From: Fibrivirga algicola
GTDB lineage: Bacteria > Bacteroidota > Bacteroidia > Cytophagales > Spirosomataceae
Reading direction: 5' to 3'
Assembly (NCBI RefSeq): GCF_011742925.1
Contig: NZ_WAEL01000009.1
Location: 221,465 to 285,464, forward strand
DNA: 64,000 nucleotides
The notes under the pieces were generated by a model. That model searched no databases. It was given only the letters and a program-made list of their open reading frames with translations, and had not been told where the DNA came from. The translations under genes were made by a program, and so were the position numbers. This document shows, piece by piece, positions 1 through 8,219 of the stretch (its first letter is position 1; the number at the start of each line of letters is the position of its first letter).

Positions 1-925
1 CACCAACCAGAACGCCAACAATAGAAACCAGCGCGTTGATCTTTACTTTCGAGGCCACAATGAAGGGCACCAGCAGGTTGTTGTCGATGAACTGCACCAG
101 CAGGAATATACCCACAACTCCCGATAACACTGACAAGTCGGTCTGGTAGCTCATCGTAACGATTACGGTTAGTAGCGTGGCAACCAGCCCACCGATGTAC
201 GGAACGAGGTTGAGCAGGGCGGCCATGATACCGAGTAAGATGGCATATTGAATATGGAGCAGCATCAGCCCAACCGAGTTGAGTGCCGCTACGCAGGCCG
301 TTTCGATCAGCAGGCCAACCATGTAGCTCTGTACCACAGCCTTGATCGACGACAGCACGTCGCGCACCTTGTCGGTAAACTGCGGCGGAAATAGCACCAC
401 GATGAAATGGAGCAGCATCGACCGGTAATATAGCAGCAGAAATACATAGATCGGGATCAGAATCAACGTACCCAGCGGCCCGCTGATAATCCCGATGGCG
501 TCAGACCCCTGAAGGCCGTCGAGCGTTTGCGCTTGCGCCTTTTGAATGTATTTATCCTGCTGGCGGTAGCTGACGTTATATTCAGAACGTACCCAATGTC
601 TGACCCGCTCGTAGAGCTCGGTCATATGCTGCCGAATCTTGGGTAAATCGTCGGCGAAATCCGAGAGCTGAATTGACAGCAGAATACCGAGGCCTGTCAG
701 GATGATGATCGCCAGCGTGAGGGCCAGCGTAATCGCCACCACTTTGTGCATACCCCGACGAATCAGCCAGCCTTCAATGGGTTGCAGCAAAACAGCCAGC
801 AGGCCAGCCAGTGCCAGCGGCACCAGGATGTCCTGTCCCAGGTAAATGGCCAGCGTGATAATGGCCAGCGATAATAACGAATGCGAAAACTGGTGGTAGT
901 GGGGGCGGGGAGAGTCTGACTGCAT
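1..925 (-). CDS. AI-2E family transporter (partial, C-terminus off the window)
   Basis: Polytopic inner-membrane protein of the AI-2E/YdiK/PerM permease family (PF01594). Reading from the ATG at 923-925, about 308 residues are present and the frame is still open at base 1, so the C-terminus is missing. Visible: a short polar N-terminus; two closely spaced N-terminal hydrophobic segments (around ALLSLAIITLAIYLG and VVAITLALTLAIIILTGLG); a long amphipathic periplasmic stretch (KIRQHMTELYERVRHWVRS); then a helical block with GPLGTLILIPIYVFLLLYYR and the family-typical NLVPYIGGLVATLL and QFIDNNLLVPFIVASKV. Family members have been linked to autoinducer, Na+/H+ or unknown substrate export, so the substrate cannot be named here. 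It diverges from the AT-rich module to its right. Confidence 0.9.
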   Translation of the reverse strand, partial: MQSDSPRPHYHQFSHSLLSLAIITLAIYLGQDILVPLALAGLLAVLLQPIEGWLIRRGMHKVVAITLALTLAIIILTGLGILLSIQLSDFADDLPKIRQHMTELYERVRHWVRSEYNVSYRQQDKYIQKAQAQTLDGLQGSDAIGIISGPLGTLILIPIYVFLLLYYRSMLLHFIVVLFPPQFTDKVRDVLSSIKAVVQSYMVGLLIETACVAALNSVGLMLLHIQYAILLGIMAALLNLVPYIGGLVATLLTVIVTMSYQTDLSVLSGVVGIFLLVQFIDNNLLVPFIVASKVKINALVSIVGVLVG

Positions 926-1317
926 AGTGTTGAGATGGATTGAACCGCAATGTACAGAGGCGGCCGATAATGTACTCACCTGACCCAGTCAGACGGATCG
1001 TGAGCCTGACTGTAGAAACCACATAGGTTACCCAGCGTTTTGCTTGGTATGCTGAAAAATATACGTGGCTGTCAGACAGAATTACCCGTATATATCAATA
1101 GTATGACATATTATAATGGTAGATTAGTTGTATACCGAATAGTAATTAGGAAAATAAATAATTAGTCATAACGGAAAAACTAATACCTTTCAGAGGTGAA
1201 CATGCGTAAATTATTTCTTACAACTCTATAGTCCTAGTAGTGTCAATAGGTTGCATTCTTTTCAAGAACTAATAGGCGACTAGATTCACGCTCACTATTC
1301 ACACAGTTTATAAAAAC
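926..1317. other. AT-rich intergenic region with a broken small-lipoprotein-like reading frame
   Basis: About 390 bases without an intact gene. From about 1080 the composition becomes clearly more AT-rich than most of the window. An ATG at 1202 begins MRKLFLTT and stops at once. In another frame of the same strand, 1222-1272 continues as SIVLVVSIGCILFKN and then stops. Joined by a one-position frame change, these would form a very short hydrophobic peptide with a lipobox-like IGC. This may be a decayed entericidin-like lipoprotein or chance. No convincing terminator or promoter pair was found. Confidence 0.35.
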
Positions 1318-1644
1318 ATGACTAAGACAATTACAATTGAAGGCATTAATGCAGACGGGTCACTTAAACTTTCAGATAATGGTGTTACCGTAGCTAGTCC
1401 AGGTGATACAATCCTATGGATTATTGCGCCAAAGTCAGGAGTTAAAGCAATCACTGCGATTCAGGACAATTCATCAATTGATGTTTTTAACCCAAATCCC
1501 GCACCAGTAGGTGGATCATCCAATTGGAGCGGGCAAGTTACTCTTGGTCTTCAAAAATGTGAAGAAGACTATACGATTATGTTTACTAGGGATTCTGACG
1601 ATATAACGTATAAGTTTGATCCGAAAATTCAAGTCGACTCGTAA
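1318..1644 (+). CDS. Conserved-looking 108-residue beta-rich protein upstream of a histidine kinase
   Basis: Small acidic protein without signal peptide or membrane segment. It starts MTKTITIEGINADGSLKL and has a core with PGDTILWIIAPKSGV, then GGSSNWSGQVTLG, and a C-terminal DPKIQV. The alternating hydrophobic pattern and the PGDTI-W motif resemble a small cupredoxin- or Ig-like beta sandwich, but no copper-ligand set (Cys-His-Met) is visible, so metal binding is not supported. I know of similar short proteins beside signalling genes in Bacteroidota but not of an assigned function. Its stop is two bases before the kinase start, so the two are almost certainly co-transcribed. Inference: a cytosolic partner or sensor module for that kinase. 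Base composition is AT-rich like the kinase's first half. Confidence 0.75.
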   Translation: MTKTITIEGINADGSLKLSDNGVTVASPGDTILWIIAPKSGVKAITAIQDNSSIDVFNPNPAPVGGSSNWSGQVTLGLQKCEEDYTIMFTRDSDDITYKFDPKIQVDS

Positions 1645-1646
1645 GT

Positions 1647-3680
1647 ATGCGTGGAGGTATGTCTAAGGTCTACTATTTAGTAGTAGGCCTTTTTTTCGTT
1701 GCCAATTTATCTGCTTTCTGTCAGAATCAGCAGCTGGCTGATAGCCTTGCCGTTATTTATCAGAAGAACACGCTGGAGGGCACTGCGAGGTTGGACCTGC
1801 TTCGGAAGTTAGCCTTCAATGAAGTAAAAGATTTAGCCAGAGCACTTCGGTATGCCGAAGAACTGATTCGTCTAGCCCGACAGGCGGGCAACTACCCGTC
1901 ACTCCATAGTGGCTATCTGCAAAAGGGCAACAAAAAGAGATTGCTCGGAAATTTAGATGAAGCACTCGAGGCCTACATCAAAAGCGCCGAAGCCGCAAAA
2001 AAGACGGCCTACTCGCTGGGCGAAGGAACGGCCTACATGGCAATTGCTGATCTGTACTCAATTTCAGGCAATCATGCCAATGCGATGACGTACTATGATA
2101 AAGCAATTGCTATACTCAAAAATGCTGATAATTCAGTGTTGCTGGGTTCCGCTTTTTTAAATGCCGGCGATGAATACCTTAGTCATAAAAATTATAAGTC
2201 AGCGCTACTCTATTTCAGCGAATCTGGAAAAATTTTTGACAAGGCTAATTATAAAATTGGTAAAGCTTACAATCTGGGTAATATAGGTATGGTCTATGCC
2301 AATACCGGAAAAAATGAACTGGCTGAAAAAAATATTAATGAGGCAATTCAATTACTGGAGGAATTAAAAGATGTTTATCCCATCTCTGTTTACTTACTGT
2401 CGATGGCTGATATTTATCTGGATAAAGGGCACCAGTCGGTGGCATTAACTTATGCGCAAAGAAGCCTGACATTAGCACAGCGGTATGGCTTAAAACAGCA
2501 GATTAGTGATGCTAATCTGAAACTCTCAAAAATATATGAGACAGCCGGCGATTCAGGCAGATCACTTGCTTATTATAAGCGCCACATAGTGTACCGGGAT
2601 AGTGTTAATAATGTTAAGTCTATTCAGAAGATGGCTGACCTTCGGACTGATTATGAAATTGCGCAAAAACAGGTGGAGGTAGACCTGCTAAACCAGGAGA
2701 AAAAAAATCAGCGCATTATCCTCATTTCTTTATTTATTATTCTTGGCTTGGGTGCAATCATATTGGTCACCTTATATCGGTATAATAATGCTCTGAAGCG
2801 ACAAAAAGCCGAGATTGATCGAAAAAGCAGTCAATTGGAGACTTCATTGACCGATCTGCGCACTACTCAAACGCAACTGGTTCAACGCGAGAAGATGGCC
2901 AGTCTAGGGGAGTTGACGGCTGGTATCGCTCATGAAATTCAAAATCCGTTGAATTTCGTCACCAATTTTTCTGACCTCTCCACTGACCTGCTCGATGAAC
3001 TGAAAGAGGAAGCGCTGGCCAATCGGACCGACGACGTATTGGCAATTGCCAACGACCTTAGCCTTAATCTGGCTAAGATTGCTCATCATGGCGGGCGCGC
3101 GTCGGCTATCGTACGGGGTATGCTGGAGCATTCCCGTAGCAGTACGGGCGAGCAACGCCCTACCGATTTAAACGCCCTGGCCAATGAGTATCTTAAGATT
3201 GCCTATCACGGGCTATTGGTAAAAGATAATGACTTCGCTTGTGAATTAGTAAAGGAGTTCGACCCCGACTTGCCTCAGCTAAGTATAGTGCCGCAGGAAA
3301 TCGGCCGGGTTTTATTGAACCTGTACACGAACGCGTTCTATGCCGTTCAGCAGCAGCGTCGCGCACTACAAGCTAAGCCATCAGGTGAACTGACTCCTTA
3401 TCAGTGCATATTAACCATCAAATCGATGCGGATAAATGGGTATGTCCAGCTTCGGGTGGGCGACAACGGTACAGGCATCCCCGAGCCCATTAGAGCCAAG
3501 ATATTTCAGCCCTTTTTTACCACCAAGCCAACGGGGGAAGGTACAGGGTTAGGACTGAGCTTGAGCTATGACATTATCACAAAAGGGCATGGCGGCGACT
3601 TAATGGTAAATAGTCAGGAAGGGAAGGGCTCAGAGTTTATAATCCAGTTGCCCATCACCACCCCTGGTACGCAGAGTTAG
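1647..3680 (+). CDS. TPR-containing membrane sensor histidine kinase
   Basis: Hybrid of a tetratricopeptide sensor and a histidine kinase, 677 residues. Order: signal peptide (YYLVVGLFFVANLSAFC), about six TPR units (residues ~40-330), one transmembrane helix (IILISLFIILGLGAIILVTL, ~355-375), a coiled coil, then dimerisation/phosphoacceptor and catalytic domains. The H-box is GIAHEIQNPLNF with His at residue 429. The ATPase domain shows an N-box (NLYTNAFYAV), G1 (DNGTGIPEP), F-box (FQPFFTTKPTG) and G2 (GTGLGLSLSYDI). All key residues are present, so it should be active. No response regulator is adjacent. A second ATG at residue 5 (1659) gives a cleaner signal peptide and is an equally likely start. 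The gene follows the 108-residue protein by two bases, and the AT-rich 5' half suggests acquired DNA. Confidence 0.92.
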   Translation: MRGGMSKVYYLVVGLFFVANLSAFCQNQQLADSLAVIYQKNTLEGTARLDLLRKLAFNEVKDLARALRYAEELIRLARQAGNYPSLHSGYLQKGNKKRLLGNLDEALEAYIKSAEAAKKTAYSLGEGTAYMAIADLYSISGNHANAMTYYDKAIAILKNADNSVLLGSAFLNAGDEYLSHKNYKSALLYFSESGKIFDKANYKIGKAYNLGNIGMVYANTGKNELAEKNINEAIQLLEELKDVYPISVYLLSMADIYLDKGHQSVALTYAQRSLTLAQRYGLKQQISDANLKLSKIYETAGDSGRSLAYYKRHIVYRDSVNNVKSIQKMADLRTDYEIAQKQVEVDLLNQEKKNQRIILISLFIILGLGAIILVTLYRYNNALKRQKAEIDRKSSQLETSLTDLRTTQTQLVQREKMASLGELTAGIAHEIQNPLNFVTNFSDLSTDLLDELKEEALANRTDDVLAIANDLSLNLAKIAHHGGRASAIVRGMLEHSRSSTGEQRPTDLNALANEYLKIAYHGLLVKDNDFACELVKEFDPDLPQLSIVPQEIGRVLLNLYTNAFYAVQQQRRALQAKPSGELTPYQCILTIKSMRINGYVQLRVGDNGTGIPEPIRAKIFQPFFTTKPTGEGTGLGLSLSYDIITKGHGGDLMVNSQEGKGSEFIIQLPITTPGTQS

Positions 3681-3775
3681 CCGCCGCCATTAATTGTCAA
3701 TCCAGTAGGATAAGGATCAGACCATCCGCCAGATCGTCCCCTAGCCCGCAGGGATTTTCTGCCTGCTTCTGCGTT

Positions 3776-4765
3776 CTAGGTCAAACGTACGCCGATTCGA
3801 CCGCTGAGCGACCTGCCGGGTTCGAGAATTGTCAGGCCCTGTCCGTTGTTGAACGCATTCACGTTGGCCGTCTGTGGCTCAATAGCGATGCTGTCGCGGC
3901 GGGCGGGCGTGTACACGACCACGTACCCCAGCGAATCGCTCTGAGTAACTTCGAGTGCTACATCTTCGTCGGGCCACTGCAACACCGTCTTGGCTTCCTG
4001 TTGCCCGTTTACGTCTGTGAAGCTGGCAACCCAGGGGGTATCCAGTTCCACTTCCTTCAGGCTGAACGTACCCATCCGGTTGGCGGGGGCGGGTTTGGTG
4101 CCGTTAGCGATCATGTGTTCATCGAGCGTGATTTCCGTTTTGGTTGGCAGCGTGAGCGTCAGGTTATCGGTATCGGCATTGTTCAGCGTAAAGTAGGGGT
4201 GCCAACCAAACGCTGCCGGGGAGCGGGTTGTGCCGGCGTTCAGGGCGTCGAACGTCAGGGTAAGGCCCTGCGCCGAAAGGGTATAGCTGACCGTCAGTTT
4301 AAACGGAAAGGGATAGCCGGGTACGTCACCTTCATACACATACATGATCGTCAGCGAGGCATGGTCGGGCGTTGCTTCGTGCCTGACCACCTGAAATGGT
4401 TTTGGATGTACAAACCCATGCAACGCATTGTCGCGCATGGCCTCGTTCATAGGCAGGGCATAATCTTCGCCATCAAACCGGTAGATACCGTGGTGCACGC
4501 GACTCGGAAAGGGGTACAGCAGGGCGCTGGCGTATGTTTCGTCGGCCAACAGCGCCTGAGCCGAGCCGGGGCTGTTGATCAATGTATAGCGGCTATCGCC
4601 TTTGCGAAGCACCAATTGCCGCAGAATGCCGCCAAAAGAAGGCAAAATCGTGGCCCATTCACCTGTTTCGGTGTTGGCAAGGATATAATCAGTTAACGTT
4701 TCGGCGCCTTCGAGGGGCTCAAGCGAGCGGGTTTCAATCGTGAACATGCTGGTGAATTTGGGCAA
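3776..4765 (-). CDS. Aldose 1-epimerase (mutarotase) family protein
   Basis: Predicted cytosolic enzyme interconverting alpha and beta anomers of a hexose, galactose mutarotase superfamily, 329 residues (normal length). Family landmarks are all in place: NALHGFVH with His116, FGWHPYF with His189 (the usual acid/base histidines) and EPQTANVNAF with Glu296 (catalytic base). There is no signal peptide, so it probably acts on imported sugars. An alternative start is Met7 (4747), because upstream residues MPKFTS are not typical of the family. The next gene upstream on this strand ends or starts about 170 bases away, so it may be monocistronic. The exact sugar (glucose, galactose or a phosphorylated hexose) cannot be read from sequence. 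Confidence 0.9.
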   Translation of the reverse strand: MPKFTSMFTIETRSLEPLEGAETLTDYILANTETGEWATILPSFGGILRQLVLRKGDSRYTLINSPGSAQALLADETYASALLYPFPSRVHHGIYRFDGEDYALPMNEAMRDNALHGFVHPKPFQVVRHEATPDHASLTIMYVYEGDVPGYPFPFKLTVSYTLSAQGLTLTFDALNAGTTRSPAAFGWHPYFTLNNADTDNLTLTLPTKTEITLDEHMIANGTKPAPANRMGTFSLKEVELDTPWVASFTDVNGQQEAKTVLQWPDEDVALEVTQSDSLGYVVVYTPARRDSIAIEPQTANVNAFNNGQGLTILEPGRSLSGRIGVRLT

Positions 4766-4934
4766 AAGCTCCTTACAAAAGCCGCAAAGTAGGCAGGTTG
4801 TTCACAAAACTTACCTGTTCTACCCGTTGAAATGATAGTACGGGTAATACTTTTTACGCACCAGATCAGCCGTTCAGGAAGGGATGCCAACACCTCGGAT
4901 GGCACCAAATCCTGCTTGGTTAGTAGCAACGAAG

Positions 4935-6971
4935 TTAGAGAATCCGCCATTCGATGCGGCGATTACGTTGCCTGGCCTCGTCGGTAGTCCCCTTCACGGC
5001 AGGTCGGGTTTTTCCGTAGCCAATGGCCTTTAAACGGGTGGGAGCTACACCCATCCGAACCAGGTAGTCGACAACCGTCTGTGCCCGTTTTCGTGACAGG
5101 TCCAGGTTGGCAGCGGGGTCGCCCCGGTCATCCGTGTGGCCAGCGATCTCTATCCGGACGGAAGGATTTACCTTCATAAACTCCGCCAGACGTTCCAGTT
5201 CAGTCTGTGATTTGCCCGACAGTTCGTACTGAGCGTATTCAAAGAAAAGGTTATTCAAGACTTCTTTGCTGGTTAGGCTGATAGGTTCCAGACCGGCATC
5301 GAGCGAAACGCCTAATCCCATCCCCGTTTCGGTGGACGTTTTGTCGGTATAGTTGAACGACAGGCTTTTGAACAGGTAGCCCGGCGCGCTGACGTATAAG
5401 GCATACTCGCCCCCCGCCGGTAACACAGCTATATACTGACCGGTTTGAGCGTCAGATGAAATTCGGGATATCGATTGATTTGTGCGTACGTCGATCAGGT
5501 CGAGGGTGGCACTGATGGGCTTGCTGGTGCGGGCATCAGTGACCAGGCCTTTCAGGTAGTTGACAGGACGTACCTGCTCGCGCAACGTAGCGGGCAAGTC
5601 GAAGGTGTAAATCCGCGACTTTTGCGATACGCCCTCTTTTTGTTCCTCAAACGAGTAATACGCTTTGGCGCCACTGGCCGATACAAACAGCGACGCCTGA
5701 TCTTCCGACGTGTTGATCGGATACCCTAAATTCATAGGGGTAGTCCAGCCGGTTTTAACGCTATCGGGTCTGAAACGGCTCAGAAACAGATCATATCCAC
5801 CCAGCCCGATATGCCCCTCCGAGGCAAAAAACAGGGCTTGCCCATTAGCATGCAGGAAAGGAGACGCTTCGTTTAAGGTCGTATTTACGGGTTTGCCCAG
5901 ATTCACCGGCTCCGTCCAATTGCCGCTGGCATCGCGGGTGCTACGCCAGATGTCGCGCTGCCCCAGCCCGCCGGGTCTGTTCGAGACAAAGTACAGTTGC
6001 CGCCCGTCGGCCGACAGGCTCGGTTGCGATTCGTAGTCGCGGGTGTTAATCGTGGGGCCAAGGTTCTGCGGAGTGCTCCAGGCATCGCCGGTTTTCTGGC
6101 TGCTGTATAAATCACAACTGCCGAAACCCTGTCGCACGCCGCTTTGGCAGGCGGTAAATACCAGCAACCGCCCGTCGGCCGAGAGGCTGGCCGTACCTTC
6201 ATTGTCGGCCGTATTGATCCTGGCTGATAATGTAACCGGTGTTTGCCAACCCCCTTCGGGCGACCAGGAGGCCGTCATCAGGTCTTCGTCGCCTTCCGGT
6301 TTCAGCATCGTGAATACCAGTGTCTGCTCGTCGGCGGTGAGCACCGGAAAATACTGCGATTCGCCAATCTTCAGTGATTCCGACAGTGGTTTGGGGCTTA
6401 CCGAAACCGGGTGCTGAACGGCTTCCTGTCCGTAGCGGGCAGTGGCCAGCGATCGCTGCACCTGCTTTGCCTTGGCCGATTCCGGTGCGAAATACTTTAG
6501 AAACGTTTCAAGCATCGGGATGGCTTCGCTGTACCGACCCAGTTTCAGTAGAATCTGCGCCGACCCCTGATACGCTGCTGCTGCGGCACCGGTTGCCGCC
6601 CCCGGCTCAGTGGTCGGCTGATTACCAAGCAGGGCGATACCGGCCCGGTAGGCTTTCAGAGCCAGTTCGGGGCGTCGGGTAAACTCGTAGGCCTGCCCCA
6701 TCCGCACGTGTGCATCCAGAAAACCAGGGGTTTCTTTCAGTGCCTGCTCGAAAAATGGAATCGATTCGGCCGCTTTGCGCTCGTTGAACAGCTTGATTCC
6801 CTGCGTGTACAACTCAACCGCCTTCTTTGATTGGGCCTGTGCAGAAAAAATTTGCACGAAAAATAACGCACACTGAACGAGGGTCAGCGCAACGACGCCG
6901 CGGCGTCGCAACACCGGCCGGTGCGTTAGGGAATCTGCATGAACTTGTGTGTTTGCAGGGAGATTTGCCAC
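4935..6971 (-). CDS. PorE-like OmpA-family protein (TPR, PD40 propeller, CRD, OmpA)
   Basis: Envelope protein of 678 residues with the domain order of PorE, a peptidoglycan-anchored type IX secretion component of Porphyromonas: TPR block (~48-180), PD40/WD40-like beta-propeller repeats (~200-435, repeats of the type SLSADGRQLYFVSNRPGG), a carboxypeptidase-regulatory-like domain (~470-540) and a C-terminal OmpA domain with AGHTDDRGDP and LSRKRAQTVVDYL. The last motifs are the peptidoglycan-binding signature. As drawn the ATG lies 46 bases inside queE. A GTG at 6914, 11 bases after the queE stop, would give MLRRRGVVALTLVQ, a more compact signal peptide, and may be the real start. The assignment to T9SS is by architecture only; other TPR-PD40-OmpA proteins exist. 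Confidence 0.88.
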   Translation of the reverse strand: MANLPANTQVHADSLTHRPVLRRRGVVALTLVQCALFFVQIFSAQAQSKKAVELYTQGIKLFNERKAAESIPFFEQALKETPGFLDAHVRMGQAYEFTRRPELALKAYRAGIALLGNQPTTEPGAATGAAAAAYQGSAQILLKLGRYSEAIPMLETFLKYFAPESAKAKQVQRSLATARYGQEAVQHPVSVSPKPLSESLKIGESQYFPVLTADEQTLVFTMLKPEGDEDLMTASWSPEGGWQTPVTLSARINTADNEGTASLSADGRLLVFTACQSGVRQGFGSCDLYSSQKTGDAWSTPQNLGPTINTRDYESQPSLSADGRQLYFVSNRPGGLGQRDIWRSTRDASGNWTEPVNLGKPVNTTLNEASPFLHANGQALFFASEGHIGLGGYDLFLSRFRPDSVKTGWTTPMNLGYPINTSEDQASLFVSASGAKAYYSFEEQKEGVSQKSRIYTFDLPATLREQVRPVNYLKGLVTDARTSKPISATLDLIDVRTNQSISRISSDAQTGQYIAVLPAGGEYALYVSAPGYLFKSLSFNYTDKTSTETGMGLGVSLDAGLEPISLTSKEVLNNLFFEYAQYELSGKSQTELERLAEFMKVNPSVRIEIAGHTDDRGDPAANLDLSRKRAQTVVDYLVRMGVAPTRLKAIGYGKTRPAVKGTTDEARQRNRRIEWRIL

Positions 6972-7558
6972 TGTGGATTTGCCTTTACATACTCAACGAT
7001 ACGAGGCAGCATTTCGTCTGATCGGCTCCATTCCGGTTGCAGTAACAACCGGCAATTGGGTCGCAGTTGGGCCACAAACGATTCGGCAAAAGCGAAGTCA
7101 GACGCGTTGTAAATAATGACTTTCAACTCATCGGCTTTCGCGTAAATATCCGGGTTAGGCTGTTTAAATTTCTTGGGTGAAAAACAGATCCAGTCCCACG
7201 ACCCGCTGACGGCATATACACCTGATGTTTCAATGTTAGTCTGGAAACCAGCTACTTGCAATGCATTGGTGAGGGTTGTTAAGTCGTGCATAAGTGGTTC
7301 GCCCCCCGTAATCACGGCCATACGGCCTGGGTGTGCCAGTGCCCCGGCCACGATCTGATCAATAGTGAAATGCGGGTGGGCATTCACATCCCACGACTCC
7401 TTTACATCGCACCAGTGGCAGCCTACATCGCAACCGCCAAGGCGAATAAAATAAGCGGCTTTGCCGGAATGGGCTCCCTCACCCTGAAGCGTGTAAAACG
7501 CTTCCATAACGGGCAGAGTAGTAGTTGTGGTTAGTTGTTGCTGCTGTTCGGTACGCAT
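6926..7558 (-). CDS. queE: 7-carboxy-7-deazaguanine synthase QueE
   Basis: Radical SAM enzyme that converts 6-carboxy-tetrahydropterin to 7-carboxy-7-deazaguanine in queuosine (or 7-deazaguanine) synthesis. The cluster-binding motif is GGCDVGCHWCDV, with cysteines 43, 47 and 50 in CX3CX2C spacing, preceded by EAFYTLQGEGAHSGKAA, the QueE-typical substrate loop. ITGGEPLMHDL (~84-94) is the SAM-binding glycine/glutamate motif. Length (210) is normal. No other queuosine genes (queC, queD, queF) are in the window, so the pathway must be completed elsewhere. It is followed on the same strand by the PorE-like gene, whose longest frame overlaps its 3' end. An N-terminal Gln/Thr-rich run suggests translation may begin further in, at Met18. 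Confidence 0.93.
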   Translation of the reverse strand: MRTEQQQQLTTTTTLPVMEAFYTLQGEGAHSGKAAYFIRLGGCDVGCHWCDVKESWDVNAHPHFTIDQIVAGALAHPGRMAVITGGEPLMHDLTTLTNALQVAGFQTNIETSGVYAVSGSWDWICFSPKKFKQPNPDIYAKADELKVIIYNASDFAFAESFVAQLRPNCRLLLQPEWSRSDEMLPRIVEYVKANPQWQISLQTHKFMQIP

Positions 7559-7708
7559 GGGGCAAAGATACGGCTTTACGACAGGCCGATTTCAGGCATC
7601 AACACAGAACAGTAGTCAGTGCGTTCTATTGAACGGCCAAACATAAATCATACCGTGCTGTTATATCTCTGTTTTTAGTGCAAACTCAACTTTAAAAGAA
7701 AAACTGTC

Positions 7709-7951
7709 ATGGGTATCTTAACATCAATCCTTGTAGGCGCTGTAGCCGGTTGGTTAGCCGACCTCGTATTTAAGCGGTTCTCATTCTCACTGCTCGTCGA
7801 AATCCTGCTGGGTATTGCCGGTGGTATTGTCGGAGGCTATTTCTTCGGGAAATCAGCTGGTCTGCTCGACGCTATCTTAACATCATTTGTTGGTGCCGTT
7901 GTGATTCTCGGTATTGCTGCCCTAATCAAGGGGTCGACGAGAAGAGCTTAA
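7709..7951 (+). CDS. GlsB/YeaQ/YmgE family small membrane protein
   Basis: Eighty-residue, glycine-rich protein almost entirely composed of membrane segments. Three hydrophobic stretches are visible: ILTSILVGAVAGWLADLVF, LLVEILLGIAGGIVGGYFFG and ILTSFVGAVVILGIAALI, ending in a basic tail GSTRRA. This is the pattern of the transglycosylase-associated/GlsB/YeaQ family, small inner-membrane proteins often induced by stress and of unknown biochemical role. It diverges from queE, with about 150 bases of shared upstream region, and is followed by a strong hairpin terminator at 8015-8054, so it is transcribed alone. Confidence 0.85.
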   Translation: MGILTSILVGAVAGWLADLVFKRFSFSLLVEILLGIAGGIVGGYFFGKSAGLLDAILTSFVGAVVILGIAALIKGSTRRA

Positions 7952-8014
7952 GGCTTACCACGTAACGACAGCCTACGGGACAATCTGCGCGTTATCCAAT
8001 TATACATACAGAGT

Positions 8015-8054
8015 CAACAGCCCGGCGCATGGTATTTCCAGCGCCGGGCTGTTG
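8015..8054 (+). terminator. Hairpin terminator after the YeaQ-type gene
   Basis: Perfect 14-bp stem: CAACAGCCCGGCGC at 8015-8028 pairs with GCGCCGGGCTGTTG at 8041-8054, with a 12-base loop. The following CATTTC is only weakly U-rich. It lies 63 bases past the stop of the small membrane protein gene. Confidence 0.8.
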
Positions 8055-8219
8055 CATTTCACCCGGCCTGATCAGGTGACGCACCTACGCTCATATGTGA
8101 AAAAACGAGTAGTACAAACTGGTTGGCGAGCGGTCATTGGTTAGGATAAATCGCACGAAACGGCTTTTATCCGTAGATTCGACCTTCTTCAATACAGACA
8201 CTTAAACTGAACGTACCTG

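Noticed and set aside
4001..4696. A 231-codon plus-strand frame opposite the mutarotase gene
   Set aside because: Antisense to a gene with all catalytic residues; translation lacks any family character.
4693..4950. An 85-codon minus-strand frame between the mutarotase and the PorE-like gene
   Set aside because: It overlaps both neighbours and its sequence shows no signal, helix or motif.
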